From: an uncultured Burkholderiales bacterium
GTDB lineage: Bacteria; Pseudomonadota; Gammaproteobacteria; Burkholderiales; Burkholderiaceae_C
NCBI GenBank assembly: GCA_903926695.1
Contig: CAIYKK010000336.1
Coordinates: forward strand, 1 to 6,173
DNA: 6,173 nt
Reading direction: 5' to 3'
The notes beneath the pieces were generated by a model. The model was not told the origin of the DNA. It made no database searches and saw nothing but the letters and a program-made list of their open reading frames with translations. The position numbers and the translations under genes are program-made. Of the stretch, positions 1-5,754 are shown one piece after another. Each line of letters begins with the position of its first letter. The stretch's first letter is position 1.

Positions 1-569
1 CGTATCGAGTAGTCAATGGCGGCTTCGAGGCTGTCGTTGGCCGGGCGGCTGAGCATGGCGTGGGCGACTTCGCGCCGGGGGCCGGGCAGGCCGCGCGCGC
101 CGCTGGAACTCATCAGACTGGTCAGGCTCAACACCCGCTGCGGGGCCAGCAGCGCGACACGCTGGGCAATCATGCCGCCCATGCTCGCGCCGACGATGTG
201 GGCTGTCTCAATTTGCAGCGCATCCAAAACGCCCAGCGCGTCCCGCGCCATGTCGTGCAGGCTGTAAGGCGGCTTGATGCGCCAGCCCAGCCGAAATTTG
301 ATGCCCGCCCACAGCAGGCTGGGGCTGCCCAGCGCGTCCAGATGCGGGCTCAGCCCGGCATCGCGGTTGTCAAAACGCACGACGCGGTAACCGGCGTCCA
401 CCAGCCCCTGCACCAGCGCAGGCGGCCAGGCGATAAGCTGCATGCCCAGCCCCATGATGAGCAGCACCACGGGCCGGGGGCGCCCCGCCGCGTCAAGGCC
501 CGCGCCGCTGTCTTCGACTTCAATGTCCAGTGCGTTGGCACGTAGTTTCATGGTGCTTGACGCCCGCAT
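1..569 (-). CDS. alpha/beta hydrolase, N-terminal part (cut by window edge)
   Basis: The frame reads leftward without a stop to the window edge, giving 189 codons of a longer protein. It shows the first half of an alpha/beta-hydrolase fold: a strand followed by the oxyanion-type turn MGLG (residues 39-42), a second strand ending in RFDNRD (65-70), and the nucleophile elbow GASMGG with Ser129 as the probable catalytic serine. The acid and histidine of the triad would lie beyond the edge. It resembles esterase-like hydrolases of the aclacinomycin methylesterase/RdmC type, but the substrate cannot be read from the sequence. I chose the ATG at 569 because GGAG (575-578) sits 5 bases upstream of it. 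The in-frame ATG at 551, giving MKLRANALDIEVED, has no ribosome site and is the alternative. It starts 24 bases after the yaaA stop, so the two genes are probably co-transcribed. Confidence 0.85.
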   Translation of the reverse strand, partial: MRASSTMKLRANALDIEVEDSGAGLDAAGRPRPVVLLIMGLGMQLIAWPPALVQGLVDAGYRVVRFDNRDAGLSPHLDALGSPSLLWAGIKFRLGWRIKPPYSLHDMARDALGVLDALQIETAHIVGASMGGMIAQRVALLAPQRVLSLTSLMSSSGARGLPGPRREVAHAMLSRPANDSLEAAIDYSI

Positions 570-593
570 GGGCGCTCCGAGAATTGATTGAAA

Positions 594-1373
594 TCAGGCC
601 GCTGGTGGCTGGCGCCGAAACACCAGCGTGTCTGGCGCGGAAGCACCGGGGTCAAACACGTAGCCGTCGGCGTCAAAACCTTCGAGCGATTTCACGCTGG
701 ACAGTTCGTTTTCGATGGCGTAGCGCATCATCAGGCCGCGTGCGCGCTTGGCCATGAAGCTGATCACTTTGTATTTACCGTCGCGCAGCTCTTCAAACAC
801 GCAGGTCACGACGCGGGCCTGCAGCGCCTTGCGGTCCACGGACTTGAAATATTCGACGCTGGCCAGATTGACGATGACGGGCGAAGGATGCGTGGCCGTG
901 CGTGTGTTGAGGTAGTCGGCAATCTGCGGACCCCAGAACTGGTAGAGATTTTTGGCCTTGGCCGTGGCCAGCGCCGTGCCCATTTCCAGCCGGTAAGGCT
1001 GCATCCAGTCCAGCGGGCGCAGCACGCCGTAGAGGCCGCTCAGGATGCACAGGTGGTTTTGCGCCCAGTCGAGTTGCGTCCCGGTCAGCGTCTTGGCGTC
1101 CAGCGCTTCATAGACATCGCCGTTGAAGGCCAGCACGGCCTGTTTGGAATTGTGCGCGGTGAAGGTGGGCGACCAGGCTTCGTAGCGCGCCGCGTTCAAA
1201 CCGGCCAGCGCGTCCGACAGTTTCATCAAACTGGCGATTTGCTGGGGCGATTTGGCTTTGAGTGCGGCGATGAGTTCGGTGGATTGGCGCGTAAAGAGCG
1301 GCTGGGTGTGAGCGTCGAGATGCGCCGGTGTGGCGTAGTCCAGGGCTTTGGCGGGAGAAAGAAGAAAGAGCAT
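594..1373 (-). CDS. yaaA: peroxide stress protein YaaA (DUF328/UPF0246 family)
   Basis: This 259-residue protein has nearly the length of Escherichia coli YaaA (258) and matches it along its whole length. Family blocks are visible in order: an N-terminal LSPAKALDY, KLSDALAGLNAARY, QAVLAFNGDVYEAL, SGLYGVLRPLDWMQPYRLE, LYQFWG, VNLASVEYFKSV, ISFMAKRARGLMMRYAIEN and GFDADGYVFD. In E. coli, YaaA is a cytoplasmic, OxyR-controlled protein that limits free iron and so protects DNA and proteins during hydrogen peroxide stress; the same role here is inferred from homology. The start is placed at ATG 1373 because the family begins M-L-x-L-x-S-P-A-K. A stop-free extension to a TTG at 1460 would add 29 residues foreign to the family. 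An AAGG (1386-1389) lies 12 bases upstream, a weak ribosome site. It is transcribed divergently from the RTX gene and leads into the hydrolase gene. Confidence 0.95.
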   Translation of the reverse strand: MLFLLSPAKALDYATPAHLDAHTQPLFTRQSTELIAALKAKSPQQIASLMKLSDALAGLNAARYEAWSPTFTAHNSKQAVLAFNGDVYEALDAKTLTGTQLDWAQNHLCILSGLYGVLRPLDWMQPYRLEMGTALATAKAKNLYQFWGPQIADYLNTRTATHPSPVIVNLASVEYFKSVDRKALQARVVTCVFEELRDGKYKVISFMAKRARGLMMRYAIENELSSVKSLEGFDADGYVFDPGASAPDTLVFRRQPPAA

Positions 1374-1456
1374 AAAAATGGGGAACCTTATGGGGCCATT
1401 TTCACAGATCGCCTGTAGGGTCTGTTTCGGGTAACGCCGCGCTTCACATGACTGCC

Positions 1457-1484
1457 GCAAAATGCAGCCGGCGCATGCATTTGC
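1457..1484. promoter_or_regulatory. imperfect dyad in the divergent intergenic region
   Basis: GCAAAATGCA (1457-1466) and TGCATTTGC (1476-1484) form an inverted repeat, imperfect by one base in an A/T run, around a 9-base GC-rich centre. It sits between the divergent yaaA and RTX starts. A short direct repeat follows, GCTGTTTTCA at 1487-1496 and GCTGTTTTTTCA at 1501-1512. This arrangement suits a regulator site serving one or both genes, but no known operator consensus is recognised. I found no convincing -35/-10 pair on either strand in 1374-1529. Confidence 0.3.
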
Positions 1485-1519
1485 AAGCTGTTTTCAGCGC
1501 GCTGTTTTTTCAAAACTTC

Positions 1520-1523
1520 AGGA
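1520..1523 (+). promoter_or_regulatory. ribosome binding site of the first RTX gene
   Basis: AGGA lies 6 bases before the ATG at 1530 and supports that start. The protein then opens directly with an RTX-like GTSGDD segment and has no hydrophobic signal peptide. Confidence 0.6.
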
Positions 1524-1529
1524 CACCCC

Positions 1530-3932
1530 ATGACCACATTTTCCGGCACCTCTGGCGACGACACCTTCACCGCCGCCGTCGGCAATGACATTTACCAGCT
1601 TGGCAACGGCAACGACACGATTTATTTCAATGCCACGGTCAATGCGCCGCTGGTGGTCAATCAGCCGGGGGTTCTGAACTGGACCAATGATTTTGACACG
1701 GTGATTTCAACCGACGGCGGCGTCGCCGCGCCCAATTACGACCGCATCGTTCTGAACTTTTCCGATGACTACCTCTACGCACGCAAAGTTGGCGCGAACT
1801 TGGAACTCAGCGTCTATGCGCACGTCCCGAACGGGGACGCAGACCCCGGCACGGTTGATCAGGTGGGCAAAATCACGCTGAAAAATGCTTTCACGACCTC
1901 GGCGGCAGACCGCATTGGCAAAATTGAAGGCGCCAACTTTTCCTTCGAAGCGATTGCCGCCCCGGCTGCCGACAGTTACGGTCACACCGCGATTTACAAA
2001 ATCCACCACCCCCGCAGCGGCAGTGTTGAATTTACCGAGCGCTACATCGACATCAATTTCAAGACCACCCAATCCATCACCAAGTACGCCGACGGCAGCG
2101 CCATCGTCCAGCAGTTCGACAGCAACGCCAACCAGCTCTGGTCGAACATCGACATCACTTACAGCAACTACGGCACGGCCACCCAGACGCTGCACAGAAG
2201 CCAGTATTACGCCCATGACGGCAGCATGAGCGTTTCGGACTACGGCACAGCGGGCAATGACTCCTTGAGCGGCGGCATCGGCAACGACATGCTCAGCGGC
2301 GGCGCAGGCAGCGACACGGTCAATGGCGGCGCGGGCAATGACACGGTGGATGGCGGCGCGGTGCTGGACAACCTCCTCGGCAGCGACTGGAACTTCATCA
2401 CCTACGGCTACGCCACGGCGGGCGTGAACATCAACCTCTCGGGCATCACCGGCAACGGCAGCACCGGCAGCGGCACGGCCAGCGGCGACGCGTCGGTCGG
2501 CGTGGACACGCTGAAAAACATCAATCTGATTCAAGGCTCGAACTTCAACGACACCATCACCGGCAGCAGCGCGCTGATTCTGGAGCAGTTTGAAGGCGGC
2601 GGCGGCAACGACACGATCAACGGCGGCGCCATCACTGACCTGCGCAACGGCGAAAACGACAACCGCATCACTTACCACAACGCCACCGGCGCGGGCGTGA
2701 CGGTTGACCTGCGCGCGGGCACCGCCGTGGGTGCAGCGGGCAGCAATGTCGGCAGCGACACACTGATCAACTTTGACCAGGTGCGCGGCAGCAATTTCAA
2801 GGACTGGCTGTTCGGCTCGAACCGCACCGACCTGACCGAGCAGTTTGAAGGCCGCGCGGGCGATGACTACATCGACGGCCGGGGCGGCTTTGACATCGTG
2901 CGCTACAGCAGCGCCACGACGCAGGTGGTGGTCAATCTGGTCACGGGCCGGGCCACGGGCGCGATGGGCAACGACACACTGGTCGGCATCGAAGGCGCGC
3001 GCGGCGGCTCGGGCAACGACATTTTGAAAGGCGGCAACGCGCTCAACGGCGTGAATGTGAACGATGGCCTGTCGGAAGTGTTTCGCGGCGAGGCGGGCAA
3101 CGACACGATTGACGGCGGCCAGGGCTACGACCGCGTGGACTACACCAGCTCGACCGCCGGGGTTCTTGTGGTGCTGAACGGCACGCTCGACGGCTCGGCC
3201 AGCGACGGCCTGGGCGGCACGGACGTGCTGCGCCACATCGAAGGCGTGCGCGGATCGGCTTTCAACGACTCGCTCACGGGCAGCGCCGCCGCTTTTGAAT
3301 CGTTTGAAGGGCGCGAAGGCCGCGACACCATCAACGGCGGCGGCGGCGTTGACCGGGCCGATTACCAAAATTCCAAGGCCGGCGTCTCGGTCAGCCTGGC
3401 GACTGGCCTTGCCAGCGACGGCTACGGCAGCATCGACACGCTGAGCAATATTGAAAATGTGCGCGGCTCGATTGGTTTTGCCGACACGATCACCGGCAGC
3501 ACTGCCAACAACAACCTTGAAGGCTTGGGCGGCAACGACATCCTGAGCGGCGGCGCGGGCAACGACACGCTCGTTGGCGGACTGGGCGCTGACAGGCTGA
3601 CCGGCGGCACGGGCACCGACCATTTTGTCTTCAACGCCCCGGCGGAAACGGGCTTGACAAGCGCCACGATGGACACCATTGCCGACTTCAAAACCAGTGA
3701 GGGCGACAAGATCAACCTGCTGGGCATTGATGCCAATGCGACTGTGGCAGGCAACCAGGCGTTTACCTTTCTGGGCGCAGTGTCGGCCTTCACGGGCAAC
3801 GCCACGGGCCAGCTGCGTTTTGATGCTGTCAGCCATATCCTCTACGGCAGCACCGATGCCGACACGGCGGCGGAGTTTGCCATTGTGGTGACCGGCGTAA
3901 CAAGCCTAGCAGCGGCTAATTTCATGCTTTGA
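1530..3932 (+). CDS. modular RTX calcium-binding protein, type I secretion substrate
   Basis: An 800-residue, acidic, Gly/Asp/Asn-rich protein with no cysteine that I can see and no N-terminal signal peptide, as expected for type I secretion. Layout: residues 1-35 hold RTX-like segments (GTSGDDTF, GNGNDTIYF). Residues about 36-238 form a region I do not recognise, whose second half is rich in aromatic and polar residues. Residues 239-274 are four GGxGxDxUx nonapeptides. Residues 275-665 are five tandem degenerate modules. Residues 665-700 are four more nonapeptides. The remainder to 800 is a serralysin-type C-terminal domain (TIADFKTSEGDKINLLG core) that normally carries the export signal. 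Such proteins stay unfolded inside the cell and fold on binding extracellular calcium. No catalytic motif is visible, so an adhesive, matrix or surface-layer-like role is only a guess. Its last 118 residues nearly duplicate those of the downstream protease. It ends NFML, with Asn where serralysins usually have Asp. Confidence 0.9.
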   Translation: MTTFSGTSGDDTFTAAVGNDIYQLGNGNDTIYFNATVNAPLVVNQPGVLNWTNDFDTVISTDGGVAAPNYDRIVLNFSDDYLYARKVGANLELSVYAHVPNGDADPGTVDQVGKITLKNAFTTSAADRIGKIEGANFSFEAIAAPAADSYGHTAIYKIHHPRSGSVEFTERYIDINFKTTQSITKYADGSAIVQQFDSNANQLWSNIDITYSNYGTATQTLHRSQYYAHDGSMSVSDYGTAGNDSLSGGIGNDMLSGGAGSDTVNGGAGNDTVDGGAVLDNLLGSDWNFITYGYATAGVNINLSGITGNGSTGSGTASGDASVGVDTLKNINLIQGSNFNDTITGSSALILEQFEGGGGNDTINGGAITDLRNGENDNRITYHNATGAGVTVDLRAGTAVGAAGSNVGSDTLINFDQVRGSNFKDWLFGSNRTDLTEQFEGRAGDDYIDGRGGFDIVRYSSATTQVVVNLVTGRATGAMGNDTLVGIEGARGGSGNDILKGGNALNGVNVNDGLSEVFRGEAGNDTIDGGQGYDRVDYTSSTAGVLVVLNGTLDGSASDGLGGTDVLRHIEGVRGSAFNDSLTGSAAAFESFEGREGRDTINGGGGVDRADYQNSKAGVSVSLATGLASDGYGSIDTLSNIENVRGSIGFADTITGSTANNNLEGLGGNDILSGGAGNDTLVGGLGADRLTGGTGTDHFVFNAPAETGLTSATMDTIADFKTSEGDKINLLGIDANATVAGNQAFTFLGAVSAFTGNATGQLRFDAVSHILYGSTDADTAAEFAIVVTGVTSLAAANFML
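2244..2351 (+). repeat. RTX nonapeptide block of the first RTX protein
   Basis: Four consecutive nine-residue units (residues 239-274): GTAGNDSLS, GGIGNDMLS, GGAGSDTVN and GGAGNDTVD. They repeat every 27 bases and fit the calcium-binding parallel beta-roll consensus GGxGxDxUx. A further block at residues 665-700 (3522-3629) has GLGGNDILS, GGAGNDTLV, GGLGADRLT and GGTGTDHFV. Confidence 0.9.
2352..3524 (+). repeat. five tandem degenerate RTX-linked modules
   Basis: Five diverged units end at an FEG/FRG/LEG motif whose glycine falls at residues 356, 441, 520, 594 and 665, so the later units are 85, 79, 74 and 71 residues long. The shared order within a unit is: a half RTX motif (GNDTIxGG), an aromatic strand (xxY), GVxVxL, a Gly/Ala-rich linker, DTLxxIExVRGS, FNDxLxGS and then FEG. 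Approximate base ranges are 2352-2597, 2598-2852, 2853-3089, 3090-3311 and 3312-3524. The first unit carries an extra Gly/Ser/Thr-rich linker, and the third an inserted Asn-rich stretch before FRG. Similar units occur in many large RTX proteins, where they extend the beta-roll stack. Confidence 0.8.
3576..3932 (+). repeat. duplicated C-terminal export module, copy 1
   Basis: These 118 codons plus stop align without any gap to 5293-5649 (constant offset 1717), down to the stop codon itself. By my count 25 of 118 residues differ. The longest identical DNA stretch I found is 33 bases (3824-3856 against 5541-5573). The module holds two RTX nonapeptides, then the DTI-DFKTSEGDKI-LLG segment typical of the M10 serralysin C-terminal domain. 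Confidence 0.9.
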
Positions 3933-3941
3933 GCCAGGCCA

Positions 3942-3983
3942 GCCATTGACGGAACCCGATATCAGCGGCCACCCGTCAATGGC
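3942..3983 (+). terminator. stem-loop after the first RTX gene, no U-tract
   Basis: A perfect 11-bp inverted repeat, GCCATTGACGG (3942-3952) and CCGTCAATGGC (3973-3983), encloses a 20-base loop and begins 9 bases after the stop codon. No T-run follows, so it is not a standard intrinsic terminator. It could be a mRNA 3'-end stabiliser, a processing site, or a partial terminator that lowers protease transcription relative to the first gene. Confidence 0.45.
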
Positions 3984-4012
3984 GCCTGAAATAGGGAAAT
4001 CACCACACTCCC

Positions 4013-4152
4013 AGCAAATTGCGACCCGAATTTAAAAATCATCAAATTTTTATAAAATTGGGAAAATCACTACATCCATTCAAATTTGGATTTATTATTC
4101 TGACTCAGACGAGCAATCAAATTTGCCTCAGCTTCATGGTCAGGATTTCGCC
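4013..4152 (+). promoter_or_regulatory. AT-rich upstream region of the protease gene with iterated CAAATTTG motifs
   Basis: The stretch is conspicuously AT-rich against the GC-rich genes around it, as expected for a promoter. It holds the 8-bp palindrome CAAATTTG twice (4081-4088, 4118-4125), a one-mismatch copy CAAATTTT (4043-4050) and a shortened CAAATTG (4015-4021). The three TCAAATTT cores begin 38 and 37 bases apart. Near-consensus -10 hexamers are TATAAA (4051-4056) and TATTAT (4093-4098), but neither has a convincing -35 at normal spacing, so the start site is uncertain or needs an activator. AGGA (4142-4145) lies 7 bases before the ATG at 4153 and is the ribosome site. Confidence 0.45.
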
Positions 4153-5649
4153 ATGCCATCGCCTACTTCCGGCAGTATTTTTTCCGTGTTCTCCCCTTCG
4201 GGCACCGCCAATATTGATGCGCTGCTGGGAGGCACACGCTGGGGGCCGACAGCGTCAGGCGCTGGCCTGACAGTTTCCTACAGTTTTCCGGTCGCCAGCA
4301 GCGTCTGGTCTGAAGCGCAGGGGCTCGGTTATGGCGCGCAGGGTGGCAGCGGCCAGCCCTGGAATCATTTTCAGGCGCTGACCCCGGCGCAGCAAACGGA
4401 GGTGCGCAGCATCTTTGCCATGATCAGCAGCTTCACCAGCCTGAAATTTGCTGAGGTCGCAGACAACGCCGCCTCCGCAGGCGATATCCGGCTGGCGTTT
4501 TCGGGCGCGCTGGCTGACGGGGTGGCAGGGATGGCTTATTTTCCCCAAGGCTATTACAGCACCTCGACGTTTCAAGGCACCAGCTCCCCCAGCGCGGGCG
4601 ATATCTGGCTCAACGCAGCGACCGCCAGCAGCTTTTCTGGCGCGCCCGGCTCGCACAGCAGCCTCACCCTGATTCACGAAATCGGGCATTCGCTGGGCCT
4701 GAAGCATACGTTTGAGAGCTATGGCAATTTTGGCGTCCTGACTTCAGGGTACGACACCTACGGCTATTCGGTTATGTCTTACAGCGCCATAGCGGGCGAC
4801 CCAAACAGCACGATGTCGTATTACCCGACGACGCTGATGTCCTACGATGTTTATGCGCTGCAGTATCTCTACGGCAAAAACACCAGCTACAACGCCACCG
4901 ACACGACCTACACCTTTTACGCCACCAAACCATACAACCAGGTGATCTGGGACGCAGGCGGCAACGACACCATCGTCTATGAATCTGCCAGCGGCGCCTG
5001 CAGCATCAATCTGGCAGCGGGCAGCTGGCAGTCCTTGGGCAAACCGCTGACATACCAAAGCGCCACCACCAGCTACGCCCAGCCCGCAACCGTGCAGATC
5101 CTCGCCGGCGTCACTCTCGAAAACGCCACCGGCGGCGAAGGCGCGGACACCCTGAGCGGCAATGCAGCGGCCAACCGGCTGCTCGGGCGCGGCGGCAATG
5201 ACAGGCTCAATGGCGGCACAGGCAACGACACGCTGGACGGCGGCGCAGGCAGCGACAGCCTCAGCGGCGGCGACGGCAAAGACACATTGATAGGCGGCTT
5301 GGGCGCTGACAGACTGACCGGCGGCACGGGCGCCGACCGTTTTGACTTCAACGCCCTGGCCGAGCTGGGTCTGGCCAGCGCCGCCAGAGACACCATCACC
5401 GATTTCAAAACCAGCGAGGGCGACAAAATCGACCTGCTGGGCGTCGATGCCGACACGGCCTTGGCGGGCAACCAGGCTTTCACCTTCCTCGGTGCGGTCT
5501 CAACCTTCACCGGCAACGCCACGGGCCAACTGCGTTTTGCTGCTGTCAGCCATATCCTCTACGGCAGCACCGACGCCGATACGGCAGCGGAATTTGCCAT
5601 TACCTTGACCGGCGTGAGCAGCTTGAGCAGCGCCGATCTGGTGCTGTAG
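4153..5649 (+). CDS. serralysin-type secreted zinc metalloprotease (M10B) with RTX domain
   Basis: A 498-residue protein of typical serralysin size. Residues about 13-25 (GTANIDALLGGTRWG region) match the family N-terminus. The zinc site is HEIGHSLGLKH, with His175, His179 and His185 as ligands and Glu176 as catalytic base. The Met-turn YSVMSY has Met208 and Tyr210, the tyrosine serving as the extra zinc ligand in serralysins. YALQYLYG closes the catalytic domain. Residues 327-398 hold eight nonapeptide units, the second (GNAAANRLL) degenerate, forming a calcium-binding beta-roll. The C-terminal domain ends DLVL, matching the Asp-plus-hydrophobics ending of type I secreted proteases. It should be an extracellular, calcium-stabilised endopeptidase. 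There is no signal peptide. Cys283 is the only cysteine I see, unusual in a family that largely avoids cysteine. I chose ATG 4153 for its AGGA site; a TTG at 4123 would add ten residues without one. Inhibitor and transporter genes are absent nearby. Confidence 0.95.
   Translation: MPSPTSGSIFSVFSPSGTANIDALLGGTRWGPTASGAGLTVSYSFPVASSVWSEAQGLGYGAQGGSGQPWNHFQALTPAQQTEVRSIFAMISSFTSLKFAEVADNAASAGDIRLAFSGALADGVAGMAYFPQGYYSTSTFQGTSSPSAGDIWLNAATASSFSGAPGSHSSLTLIHEIGHSLGLKHTFESYGNFGVLTSGYDTYGYSVMSYSAIAGDPNSTMSYYPTTLMSYDVYALQYLYGKNTSYNATDTTYTFYATKPYNQVIWDAGGNDTIVYESASGACSINLAAGSWQSLGKPLTYQSATTSYAQPATVQILAGVTLENATGGEGADTLSGNAAANRLLGRGGNDRLNGGTGNDTLDGGAGSDSLSGGDGKDTLIGGLGADRLTGGTGADRFDFNALAELGLASAARDTITDFKTSEGDKIDLLGVDADTALAGNQAFTFLGAVSTFTGNATGQLRFAAVSHILYGSTDADTAAEFAITLTGVSSLSSADLVL
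5131..5346 (+). repeat. RTX nonapeptide block of the protease
   Basis: Eight nine-residue units in 27-base steps (residues 327-398): GGEGADTLS, GNAAANRLL, GRGGNDRLN, GGTGNDTLD, GGAGSDSLS, GGDGKDTLI, GGLGADRLT and GGTGADRFD. The second lacks the glycines and aspartate needed to bind calcium and probably makes a break in the roll. Confidence 0.9.
5293..5649 (+). repeat. duplicated C-terminal export module, copy 2
   Basis: This is the partner of 3576-3932, co-linear to the stop codon. Differences cluster in the early linker after FNA and in the last residues, where this copy has DLVL against NFML. Both DNA and protein similarity fade upstream, although the RTX units immediately before also align in register. 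Confidence 0.9.
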
Positions 5650-5654
5650 CACCA
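5639..5654 (+). other. small inverted repeat over the protease stop codon
   Basis: TGGTGCT (5639-5645) and AGCACCA (5648-5654) are a 7-bp inverted repeat around two bases, and the TAG stop lies inside it. As RNA it would form a 6-bp stem with a UGUA loop. No T-run follows, so it is not a terminator; it may be chance arising from the codons. Confidence 0.3.
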
Positions 5655-5680
5655 TCAAGCGAGGGCGATTAAGCCTCGAA

Positions 5681-5686
5681 TAAAAT
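5681..5686 (+). promoter_or_regulatory. possible -10 element of valS
   Basis: TAAAAT fits the -10 consensus at five of six positions and lies in the short intergenic region before valS. No acceptable -35 hexamer is found about 17 bases upstream, so the call is weak. A transcript from here would start near 5693 and carry the 5722-5746 hairpin in its leader. Confidence 0.25.
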
Positions 5687-5721
5687 CGGGCCTGCTCTCG
5701 CTTATCCCCTCCAACTCAAGG

Positions 5722-5746
5722 CGGCATCCCTGCGATGCCGTTTTTT
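5722..5746 (+). terminator. intrinsic terminator-like hairpin just before valS
   Basis: CGGCATC (5722-5728) pairs perfectly with GATGCCG (5734-5740) around a 5-base loop and is followed directly by six T residues (5741-5746), the standard rho-independent form. It lies 73 bases after the protease stop and could end that transcript. The T-run ends only 8 bases before the valS ATG at 5755, leaving almost no room for a promoter downstream, so valS transcription has to pass through it unless the mRNA is leaderless. Confidence 0.75.
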
Positions 5747-5754
5747 CATTGCCC

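Noticed and set aside
60..545. Plus-strand open frame of 161 codons over the left-edge hydrolase
   Set aside because: The minus strand carries a recognisable alpha/beta hydrolase with GASMGG; the plus-strand product is His/Gln/Ala/Arg-rich and unlike any known protein.
588..1418. Plus-strand open frame of 276 codons over yaaA
   Set aside because: It lies antisense to a clear yaaA gene conserved over its full length; its translation resembles no family and reflects GC-rich codon bias.
1374..1460. N-terminal extension of yaaA to a TTG at 1460
   Set aside because: The family starts at the MLFLLSPAK methionine; the extra 29 residues have no counterpart in YaaA, and the start would be TTG without a clear ribosome site.
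2244..3630. CRISPR-like array suggested by short regularly spaced GC-rich repeats
   Set aside because: The 27-base periodicity is in frame and encodes RTX nonapeptides; there are no conserved repeats separated by unique spacers.
1707..3836. Minus-strand open frame of about 709 codons opposite the first RTX gene
   Set aside because: It is a low-complexity Ala/Val/Arg-rich translation produced by the GGC/GAC repeats of the RTX gene on the other strand. It has no ribosome site or family resemblance.
4031..4059. AT hairpins (TAAAAAT/ATTTTTA and AATTTT/AAAATT) as a terminator
   Set aside because: The stems contain only A-T pairs and would be weak; the stretch is better explained as AT-rich promoter DNA.
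4123..4152. TTG start for the protease adding ten residues
   Set aside because: ATG 4153 has AGGA at the right spacing, while the TTG has no ribosome site and lies within the CAAATTTG motif.
5660..5678. CGAGG/CCTCG inverted repeat as the protease terminator
   Set aside because: A 5-bp stem with a 9-base loop and no T-run on the plus strand; the 5722-5746 hairpin is a far better candidate.
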